Assembly: GCF_011881725.1 (NCBI RefSeq)
Contig: NZ_JAATUR010000012.1
Coordinates: 34,656-98,655, forward strand
Direction: 5' to 3'
DNA: 64,000 nucleotides
DNA from: Escherichia coli
Lineage (GTDB): Bacteria; Pseudomonadota; Gammaproteobacteria; Enterobacterales; Enterobacteriaceae
A program made the position numbers and the translations under genes. Below are positions 57,367 to 64,000 of the stretch, piece by piece (positions within the stretch are counted from its first letter, which is position 1; each line of letters begins with the position of its first letter). The notes below the pieces were generated by a model that saw only the letters and a program-made list of their open reading frames with translations, was not told the origin of the DNA and did no database searches.

Positions 57367-58877
57367 GACATAATCTCCTCTTCGCTCATGTCTTCGCGAT
57401 TGGCCAGGATTTGCGTCAGTCGTCCTTCGCAGAACACGGCGATGCGGTCGCAGACGGTGATAATTTCAGGTAGTTCAGATGACACCATCAGGATGACTTT
57501 TCCGTCGTCCGCAAGTTGGCGCATCACTTTGTAAATTTCGGCTTTCGCGCCAACGTCGATGCCGCGGGTAGGTTCATCGAAAATAATCACTTCCGGGCAA
57601 CAGCACAGCCATTTGGAGATCAGGACTTTCTGCTGATTTCCCCCGGAGAGTTCGGTGATATTCTGGTTTACCGAATGACATTTCAGCGCCAGCAGTTCGC
57701 GTTGATTTTCAGCGGTGCGTTGCTCGTCAACTTCATGAAACAAGCCCATCGCGCCTTTATAGCCGCCGTCTTTCAGACTGCGGCTGATCGCCATGTTTTG
57801 AGCGATGGAAAAGTTGGGGAAAAAACCGTTATCCCGGCGGCTTTCAGTGATGTAAGCCATCCCTTTTTTCACGGCATCCAGGGGGGAACGTGGAGAGATA
57901 TCTTTGCCGTTAAGACGGATTTCTCCGCCAGCGCGTTTATCCACGCCAAACAGGCAATTCATCAGTTCAGTACGTCCGGAACCGACCAGCCCGGCAAAGC
58001 CTAATATTTCTCCCCGGCAGACGCTAAATGAGATATCCCGGACCTTTTTTCTGTCACGACTGGTGACGTTCCGCACCTCAAAAACCGTTTCGTGCGCAAG
58101 GTTGCTGACATTCTCCTTCATCGCGTTAAAACGGTTTTGCAGTTCGCGGCCTACCATCAGACGGACGATATCGTCATTTGACACATCGCTTACCATGCCG
58201 CTGCAAACGCTGCTGCCGTCTTTCATCACCGTATAGCGGTCGCAAATACGGCGAATTTCCGCCAACTTATGCGAGATATAGACGATGGCCGTACCCTCTT
58301 TACGCAACTGATTCATGATCAGAAACAGATAGTCCACCTCTTTATTGGTGAGTGAGGAGGTGGGTTCATCCATGATGATGACTTTGGCATCGAGCATCAG
58401 CGTTTTGGCAATTTCCAGCATCTGCTTGTGGCTGATAGATAAGTTCGCCACTTTCTCATCTAGATCAACTTTCAAGCCCACGCGTAATAACATCATGGCG
58501 GCACGGACACGCATTTCTCGCCAGTCGATAATATTGACGCCACAGATTTTTTTCGTCAGATGACGACCGATATATAAATTTTCCAGTACGGTTAATTCAT
58601 CAATAACGCTGAGTTCCTGATAAATAATCCCGATGCCGAGTTGCGCCGCTAATTTGTGATCCAGTTTGTCATAGTTAATGTTATTAATAGTAATAGTGCC
58701 TTTAGTCGGGACATGTATGCCCGATAACACTTTCATTAGCGTGGATTTACCTGCACCATTCTCACCTAATAATGCATGTATTTCATAAGGGTAAATCTTT
58801 AAATCAACCGACTTTAATGCGAGAACCGGACCAAAAGATTTGCCGATCCCCACCATTGATATATATGGCGTGACCAT
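57345..58877 (-). CDS. alsA: D-allose ABC transporter ATPase AlsA
   Basis: Fused double ATPase of the allose importer (sugar ABC type, like RbsA). The start at VTPYISMVGIGKSFG gives 510 residues; an ATG four codons upstream is possible. First domain Walker A GENGAGKST (about 38-46), signature LSISHKQML and VIIMDEPTSSL; second domain GLVGSGRTEL, signature LSGGNQQKV and VIIFDEPTRGID. Downstream of alsB, from which a REP-bearing gap separates it. Confidence 0.96.
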   Translation of the reverse strand: MVTPYISMVGIGKSFGPVLALKSVDLKIYPYEIHALLGENGAGKSTLMKVLSGIHVPTKGTITINNINYDKLDHKLAAQLGIGIIYQELSVIDELTVLENLYIGRHLTKKICGVNIIDWREMRVRAAMMLLRVGLKVDLDEKVANLSISHKQMLEIAKTLMLDAKVIIMDEPTSSLTNKEVDYLFLIMNQLRKEGTAIVYISHKLAEIRRICDRYTVMKDGSSVCSGMVSDVSNDDIVRLMVGRELQNRFNAMKENVSNLAHETVFEVRNVTSRDRKKVRDISFSVCRGEILGFAGLVGSGRTELMNCLFGVDKRAGGEIRLNGKDISPRSPLDAVKKGMAYITESRRDNGFFPNFSIAQNMAISRSLKDGGYKGAMGLFHEVDEQRTAENQRELLALKCHSVNQNITELSGGNQQKVLISKWLCCCPEVIIFDEPTRGIDVGAKAEIYKVMRQLADDGKVILMVSSELPEIITVCDRIAVFCEGRLTQILANREDMSEEEIMSWALPQE

Positions 58878-58898
58878 AAATGCTCTCATGTCTGTCTT

Positions 58899-58984
58899 AG
58901 GCCGGATAAGACGCTTTTAACGTCACCATCCGGCATATAAAGTCGAACCATTGCCTGATGGTGCTACGCTTATCAGGCCTACAA
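58899..58984. repeat. BIME between alsB and alsA
   Basis: Two facing REP units (taggccggataagacg to catccggc; cctgatggtgc to cttatcaggcctac) lie between two genes of one operon. This may explain higher levels of the binding-protein message. Confidence 0.85.
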
Positions 58985-58991
58985 ATGAGGT

Positions 58992-59927
58992 TTATTTAGT
59001 GACCAGGATGGAATCGACTAATTTAAACTCCGGTGCTTTATCCAGTGGAATTACCTTGCCGGATTTCCCGGCGTTAACCATCAGCTTAAGACCCGTTGCG
59101 CCGATATCCGCGGGATTCTGAGCAACTGTCGCTGTCATCTGTCCGGCCTCCACCATCTTGCGTGCTTCTGGAATGCCATCAGTACCGACGACCAGCACTT
59201 TGCCTGTTTTTCCGGCGTTTGCGACTGCCTGAGCAACACCCATTGCCATCGTATCATTCGCACAATAGATCGCTTTGATATTCGGGTTACGTTGCAATAC
59301 GTTAGTGGCGACATCCAGTGCTTTAATGCGGTCCCAGTCGGCAGGCTGACTGGCGACAAGCTTGATCTGGCTTACTTTTTTGAAGGCTTCAGTAGCGCCA
59401 TTACGACGCGCTTCGCCGGAGGCGTTACCGGCTTTACCCTCAATGATTGCGACCTCACCACCTTCGGCGCCCAACTTGTCAATAATGAACGACGCGCCTT
59501 TTGCCCCTACGGCGACGTTATCGGTGGTGACAAAACCTTCCACATTTCCACCTGCCTTTTTCAGGTTATCCATGTCGATTTTTTCATCGAGATTGACCAG
59601 ATAAATACCTTTCTTCCATGCGAGAGCGACAGGCATTACCAGGTTCACCGAGGATAAAGGCGCAAAGGCGATACCTTTATAATTTTTATTACTGAGATCT
59701 TCGAATAGCTGTAGTTGGGACTGAAAATCACCCTCTGACGGTGAGGCAAAAATATCAACGCTGACGCCCAGAATTTTGGCTTCATCCTCGATCCCTTTTT
59801 TCATATCCACCCAAAATGGGTTAGACAGCGTTTTTAATACGACGGCATATTCGGCAGCAGCAAAAACGCTGGTTGACAACATTAAGCCCACAAGTGTGCC
59901 GCTGAAATATTTCAGATATTTATTCAT
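58992..59927 (-). CDS. alsB: D-allose-binding periplasmic protein AlsB
   Basis: Periplasmic receptor of the allose ABC importer, RbsB-like, also able to serve ribose weakly. It has 311 residues: signal peptide (KYLKYFSGTLVGLMLSTSVFA), then two lobes with sugar-binding landmarks LKTLSNPFWVDMKKG, ASGEARRNGATEAF and YCANDTMAMGVAQAV. It is the first transport gene, 59 bp after rpiR on the same strand. Confidence 0.96.
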   Translation of the reverse strand: MNKYLKYFSGTLVGLMLSTSVFAAAEYAVVLKTLSNPFWVDMKKGIEDEAKILGVSVDIFASPSEGDFQSQLQLFEDLSNKNYKGIAFAPLSSVNLVMPVALAWKKGIYLVNLDEKIDMDNLKKAGGNVEGFVTTDNVAVGAKGASFIIDKLGAEGGEVAIIEGKAGNASGEARRNGATEAFKKVSQIKLVASQPADWDRIKALDVATNVLQRNPNIKAIYCANDTMAMGVAQAVANAGKTGKVLVVGTDGIPEARKMVEAGQMTATVAQNPADIGATGLKLMVNAGKSGKVIPLDKAPEFKLVDSILVTK

Positions 59928-59986
59928 AATAATGTTCTCACGGTAAAGGGAAGAGGCAATCCCGTTGTGACGAGATTACCTATTTC

Positions 59987-60877
59987 TTATTTCAGCGCGC
60001 CTGGTGAAAAGAAATCAACAATTGCGCCAGTTTTTTGCATGTTAATATTGGCTTGTTCAATATTGAGCTGGGCAACAGAGACAAAAAATGCGTCCAGCAA
60101 AGTAAGTTGTAATATTCTCGCGGAGGCATTACGGCCTAATAACGGCGTTTCCGGAGCGGGTGAGCAAATAATATAATCGGCCAGTTTTGCTATCGGTGAA
60201 TGATAGCTATGCGTTATGCAAATAATCTTTGCCCCGTTCTTTTTTGCCAGTTCCACGGCTGCTTTTACATCACTGGTTCGCCCGGAATGGGTCACCACCA
60301 GCACCACATCGCCTTCCTGTAACAACGAAGCGGACATCATCATTATGTGAGCGTCAGGATAGGCCTGGCAGCGTACACCGATGCGCAAAAACTTGTGCTG
60401 TACGTCAGCACAGATAGCATTTGAGCCTCCGGCACCGTACAAATCCCGTTGTCTGGCCTGATAGAAAAAGCGGGCTGCACGGTGGATCTCATCTACGTTG
60501 ACGATCGACTGACCTTCCATAATGGTACGTAAGGTGATGTTAAATACCTTGTTCACCACATCCTGCGGCGCTTCATCAAAAGCTAACTCGGAAGGCAACA
60601 CCTGTTCTGACTGAGAAAAATAGTCTTCCAGCGCACTGCGTAAGTTACGAAAACCGCTAAATCCTAACAGCTTTGATACCTTAACAATCATCGCTTCAGA
60701 TACTGCCAGAGCTTCTGCGACATCTTTAATTGCGGGTGCACAACTTAGGTTACCGGGTTTGAGTAACCACTCCACGATGCGGCTTTCGTTTTCTGTCATT
60801 CCTTCCTGCTTCATTCGCAGGTAAGGCGCTAACCCGATACCGTTTGGAAGCACGGAATCAAACTCTGACTGGCTCAT
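59987..60877 (-). CDS. rpiR: RpiR (AlsR) transcriptional repressor
   Basis: Represses rpiB and the als genes; allose or its phosphate relieves repression. It has 296 residues from the second of two adjacent ATG codons. The RpiR-type helix-turn-helix (about 30-80, CAPAIKDVAEALAVSEAMIVKVSKLLGFSGFRNLRSAL) precedes a sugar-isomerase (SIS) domain (about 130-270: LYGAGGSNAICADV, VLVVTHSGRTSDVKAAV). It diverges from rpiB and probably shares the als transcript. Confidence 0.95.
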   Translation of the reverse strand: MSQSEFDSVLPNGIGLAPYLRMKQEGMTENESRIVEWLLKPGNLSCAPAIKDVAEALAVSEAMIVKVSKLLGFSGFRNLRSALEDYFSQSEQVLPSELAFDEAPQDVVNKVFNITLRTIMEGQSIVNVDEIHRAARFFYQARQRDLYGAGGSNAICADVQHKFLRIGVRCQAYPDAHIMMMSASLLQEGDVVLVVTHSGRTSDVKAAVELAKKNGAKIICITHSYHSPIAKLADYIICSPAPETPLLGRNASARILQLTLLDAFFVSVAQLNIEQANINMQKTGAIVDFFSPGALK

Positions 60878-61237
60878 CACGTTCTCTTGTCCTTGAATTG
60901 AAGACGCAACTATATCACCACAGCAAGAACAGAAAAGATGCTGGCAACTTCACAAAAAAATAAAATTTATAAAGTTTACTTTGTTGTGAATAATGGTGTT
61001 TAACTAAAAAATTGCTCTATCTTAATCATTTAAAAAACATAGTGTTATTTCTTTTGCCCTGGTTTTCATGTGATAAATCTTGCTGGATAGGGTGCATCTT
61101 TAATGCTATTGCGCTGTCGGATGTAACTCTGTAAAACAAGTTTCGAAGGCGGATTTCATCGATTATGAGTGTTTTTAATTCATTTACATCACAAATGTTT
61201 TTTAACTGTGAAGTTTTTATGCGGACGGGGAAAATGG
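60878..61237. promoter_or_regulatory. rpiR/als-rpiB divergent control region
   Basis: 360 bp with no gene. AT-rich from 60950 to 61030. It must hold promoters for rpiR-als and rpiB and the RpiR operators, which I could not delimit. GACGGGGAAAATGG precedes rpiB. Confidence 0.55.
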
Positions 61238-61687
61238 ATGAAAAAGATTGCATTTGGCTGTGATCATGTCGGGTTCATTTTAAAACATGAAATTGTGGCA
61301 CATTTAGTTCAACACGGCATTCAGGTGATTGATAAAGGAACCTGGTCGTCAGAGCGCACTGATTATCCACATTACGCCAGTGAAGTGGCACTGGCAGTTG
61401 CTAGTGGAGAGGTCGATGGCGGGATTTTGATTTGTGGCACTGGTGTCGGTATTTCGATAGCAGCGAATAAGTTTGCCGGGATTCGCTCGGTCGTCTGTAG
61501 TGAACCTTATTCCGCACAACTTTCGCGGCAGCATAACGACACAAACGTTCTGGCTTTTGGTTCACGAGTGGTTGGCCTCGAACTGGCGAAAATGATTGTG
61601 GATGCGTGGCTGGGTGCGCAGTATGAAGGCGGTCGTCATCAACAACGTGTGGAGGCGATGATGAAAATAGAGCAGCGAAGGAATTGA
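61238..61687 (+). CDS. rpiB: Ribose-5-phosphate isomerase B / allose-6-phosphate isomerase RpiB
   Basis: Interconverts ribose-5-P and ribulose-5-P and allose-6-P with allulose-6-P, so it supplies the isomerase step between AlsK and AlsE. ATG 61238 gives 149 residues beginning KKIAFGCDHVGF. The active-site cysteine is in GGILICGTGVGISI (about Cys66), and the anion and base residues are in SRQHNDTNVLAFGSR. It is divergent from, and repressed by, rpiR. Confidence 0.96.
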   Translation: MKKIAFGCDHVGFILKHEIVAHLVQHGIQVIDKGTWSSERTDYPHYASEVALAVASGEVDGGILICGTGVGISIAANKFAGIRSVVCSEPYSAQLSRQHNDTNVLAFGSRVVGLELAKMIVDAWLGAQYEGGRHQQRVEAMMKIEQRRN

Positions 61688-61755
61688 GATTCATCTGCTA
61701 CTTACATGAATGAGTAATGGCTAATGTGGATAGAGTTTCTCTCTGAGGCTGGCTA

Positions 61756-62085
61756 ATGAAACGCTATCCGCTCATTTTTTTATTCACCTTGCTCACCCTG
61801 ACCACGGTATCGGCCCGGGCTGACATTATTGACGACACCATTGGCAACATTCAGCAGGCGATTAACGACGCTTATAACCCTGACCGTGGGCGAGACTATG
61901 ACGATTCGCGCGACGACGGTTGGCAGCGTGAAGTGAGAGACGATCGTCGCAGACAATATGACGATCGCCGTCGTCAGTTTGAAGATCGCCGTAGGCAGTT
62001 GGACGATCGCCAGCACCAGCTTGATCAAGAACGTCGGCAACTGGAAGAGGAAGAGCGGAGAATGGAAGAGGAGTATGGGCGATAG
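61756..62085 (+). CDS. yjdP: Secreted charged-repeat protein YjdP
   Basis: 109-residue protein of unknown function with a signal peptide (KRYPLIFLFTLLTLTTVSARA). After a short polar stretch, residues about 50-109 are almost only D, E, R, Q, Y, F and L in approximate repeats (DDRRRQYDDRRRQF, EDRRRQLDDRQHQL, DQERRQLEEEERRMEEE), probably one long charged helix or coiled coil in the periplasm. In K-12 phnP follows on the other strand; here the next gene is yjdN. Confidence 0.88.
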   Translation: MKRYPLIFLFTLLTLTTVSARADIIDDTIGNIQQAINDAYNPDRGRDYDDSRDDGWQREVRDDRRRQYDDRRRQFEDRRRQLDDRQHQLDQERRQLEEEERRMEEEYGR

Positions 62086-62183
62086 CCGGAGCGCTTTTGC
62101 CTGCCTCCTCGACGCTGTACATAACAACGTCGTTTGCAACATAACGCTTGCTGGCAGTGCGGGAGGGCTGGCCTCCCGGCGGG
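62086..62183. other. Junction where phnC-phnP would lie in K-12
   Basis: Only 98 bp separate yjdP from yjdN. It holds a GC-rich hairpin (62161-62177, gggaggc / gcctccc) that may end yjdN transcription. I see no phn coding remnant, no direct repeat flanking the junction, no IS scar and no clear Pho box. Confidence 0.6.
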
Positions 62184-62627
62184 TTATTGCGTTGGTTGTT
62201 GTTTGACGACATTAATCATCCACGGTACGCCAAATTTATCGGTGACCTTGCCGAAGCCATGCGCCCAGAAGGTTTCCTGCCAGTCCATTTCGATTTTTCC
62301 GTGGGCGGCAAGGTTATCAAACCACCGTTTTCCTTCCTCGACCTGTTGAGAATCAAGCACCAGCGTAAAGCCGGAATAGCTGGCTTTTCCTGATGGCATG
62401 GCATCGCTCATCATGATATCGCTACCGGCGATGCGCACGTTGGCATGGGCGATGGCGGTATCGGGAAATTGCATACCAGAGGGGCAGCCTTCGGCGCTTT
62501 CCTGCGCTGATTTTGGCATTTCGCCGAAGCTGATTTTATAGAGCAGTTCCGCGCCCAACGTACGTTGATAATAGGCAATCGCGTCGGAACAGTTACCGGC
62601 AAAAGAGAGGTAGGGACTTAACGGCAT
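62184..62627 (-). CDS. yjdN: VOC-family protein YjdN (PhnB-like)
   Basis: Glyoxalase/bleomycin-resistance (vicinal oxygen chelate) fold protein of 147 residues, of the PhnB family; function unknown and not needed for C-P lyase. Landmarks: LSPYLSFAGNCSDAIAYYQRTLGAELLYKISFGEMP, MISDAMPSGK-like SDIMMSDAMPSG, and the C-terminal FWAHGFGKVTDKFGVPWMI. In K-12 it sits between phnC and yjdM; here it directly follows yjdP convergently. Confidence 0.92.
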   Translation of the reverse strand: MPLSPYLSFAGNCSDAIAYYQRTLGAELLYKISFGEMPKSAQESAEGCPSGMQFPDTAIAHANVRIAGSDIMMSDAMPSGKASYSGFTLVLDSQQVEEGKRWFDNLAAHGKIEMDWQETFWAHGFGKVTDKFGVPWMINVVKQQPTQ

Positions 62628-62691
62628 GATGGTAACCTCAGTTAAGAGAAGCCAGTTAAGTGTAGTTCGAAATTTGTACAGGTGAGTGAAT

Positions 62692-62862
<171 letters not shown>

Positions 62863-62869
62863 TGCGAAA

Positions 62870-63205
62870 TCAGTTCTTTTTCACAAACTCAGATTTCAGC
62901 TTCATCGGACCAAAACCGTCGATTTTGCAGTCGATGTTATGGTCGCCTTCAACCAGACGGATGTTTTTCACTTTGGTGCCGATCTTCAGCATCGAAGAGC
63001 TACCCTTCACCTTCAGATCTTTAATGATGGTAACGCTGTCGCCGTCAGCCAGCAGATTGCCGTTAGCATCTTTAACGATCAGCTCGTCGCTTTCCTGTGC
63101 AGGTTCTGCGTCGTTCCATTCGTAGGCACATTCCGGGCAGATGTACATGCCGTTATCTTCGTAGGTGTATTCGGAGTTGCATTTTGGGCAGTGTGGTAAT
63201 GACAT
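62870..63205 (-). CDS. yjdM: Zinc-ribbon protein YjdM (PhnA-like)
   Basis: 111-residue protein of the PhnA/YjdM family, function unknown; not the phosphonoacetate hydrolase once proposed. MSLPHCPKC start, behind GAGGAAATCC. The N-terminal zinc ribbon is [21 protein letters not shown] (shortened: CPKC, CPEC), followed by a KOW/SH3-like domain ([25 protein letters not shown]). The frame is open 49 codons upstream without a ribosome site. Confidence 0.93.
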
Positions 63206-63608
63206 GTGGATTTCCTCAAAAGTCAGCAGGGCAAAAGCGCCAAAAAACGGCAGATTGCCGAAAAAGGCCGCAATTATACACAAAATCCCTGAGTTTGTCG
63301 GGGGTACTGCTGATTTTAGACGACGACCGTTTTCATTTGAAAGGAAACGCAAAAAGAAAATAATCTTTTTGCCTCTATTTATTATTTAAGATAATGTTAA
63401 TACTCTACTTGTTCTTTTTTCTAATTCACATGATATTTTTATCTTTCTGACGTTTTAAACGTATCGGAAGACGTTATTTACTCTAATAAAAAACAACACG
63501 CTAAATATAAAATTATTTCTTGCAGTAATTATAAAACCCGAAAACAGAACTCAAAAACGATCTGACTAAATAAAAGTAATAAAATTTGCTTTAAGGAAGA
63601 GCTTTCCA
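63206..63608. other. yjdM-crfC divergent intergenic region
   Basis: 403 bp without a credible gene. 63340-63600 is very AT-rich with long A and T runs. TAAGGAAGAGCTTTCC before crfC is its ribosome site. No operator or terminator recognised. Confidence 0.55.
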
Positions 63609-64000
63609 TGTGCACACAGACAATATATGAGTTATGTCAGGAGGCTGAACGCCTGTTACAGCTTTCTCGTCAACGGTTGCAGTTACTGGAAAAAATGCCT
63701 CTCTCTGTACCCGGAGAAGATGCGCCACAACTGACTTTACCCTGGAGTCAGCCTGATATCGCCGGGCGTCACGCGATGCTGAATAATGAGTTGCGTAAAA
63801 TTTCCCGGCTGGAAATGGTGCTGGCGATTGTCGGCACCATGAAAGCAGGGAAATCAACCACCATCAATGCCATTGTTGGCACGGAGGTTCTGCCTAATCG
63901 CAATCGCCCAATGACTGCGCTGCCGACACTTATTCGCCATACGCCCGGGCAAAAAGAACCGGTATTACATTTTTCGCATGTCGCGCCAATCGACCGTTTA
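63609..64000 (+). CDS. crfC: Dynamin-like GTPase CrfC (partial, N-terminal part)
   Basis: Dynamin-family GTPase reported to hold sister replication forks/nascent DNA together through binding the beta clamp. The window contains about the first 130 codons of roughly 740; the right edge cuts it. The N-terminal helix (CTQTIYELCQEAERLLQLSR) and the G1 motif GTMKAGKSTTINAIVG (about 75-90) are visible, with the switch I threonine in RPMTALPTLIR. In the K-12 protein, as I recall, residue 2 is Tyr and residue 10 is Ser; here both are Cys. Confidence 0.93.

Overview
This window is a chromosomal segment of Escherichia, either E. coli itself or a very close relative. Gene order and almost every protein match what I recall of the malE to crfC (yjdA) stretch of E. 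coli K-12, and REP/BIME palindromes lie between many genes. Several proteins (PdeC, YjcS, the last LamB loop, the UbiC and DusA N-termini) differ enough from K-12 as I remember it that this is not K-12. Species and phylogroup cannot be fixed without alignment.

Layout. 1-4447: maltose regulon, malE (cut by the left edge) divergent from malK-lamB-malM. 4626-9130: ubiC-ubiA (first ubiquinone steps), then plsB and dgkA (phospholipid metabolism). 9195-11570: the SOS operon lexA-dinF behind two LexA boxes, and yjbJ. 11612-20825: zur, dusA, pspG, qorA, dnaB, alr, tyrB, aphA, yjbQ, yjbR. 20860-24469: uvrA and ssb diverging around one LexA box. 24699-29776: yjcB, pdeC, the soxS/soxR redox switch with the RyjA small RNA position, and ghxP. 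29925-35708: yjcE and the acetate genes acs-yjcH-actP. 36101-42476: nrfABCDEFG, periplasmic nitrite reduction to ammonium with its own haem-attachment proteins. 42820-47260: gltP, yjcO and the selenoprotein gene fdhF. 47458-54491: mdtNOP efflux operon with ytcA, and yjcS. 54767-61687: D-allose operon (alsB, A, C, E, K) with its regulator rpiR and divergent rpiB. 61756-64000: yjdP, yjdN, yjdM and the start of crfC.

Most notable is what is missing. yjdP is followed directly by yjdN, so the 14-gene phosphonate/C-P lyase operon phnC-phnP, which separates them in K-12, is absent with only 98 bp between the two genes. yjbL-yjbM, which lie between zur and dusA in K-12, are also absent, and dusA has a different N-terminus there, which fits use of the start of dusA as an integration site. 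Other points: the in-frame UGA of fdhF with its SECIS hairpin, a probable CTG start for nrfE with a stem-loop over the GTG usually annotated, a CSS to CSA change in PdeC, and a charged repeat helix in YjdP.

I found no insertion sequence, prophage, CRISPR array, tRNA or rRNA, and no cluster of unrecognised genes. I see no convincing new multi-gene system; the findings are modest variations on a known chromosomal backbone.
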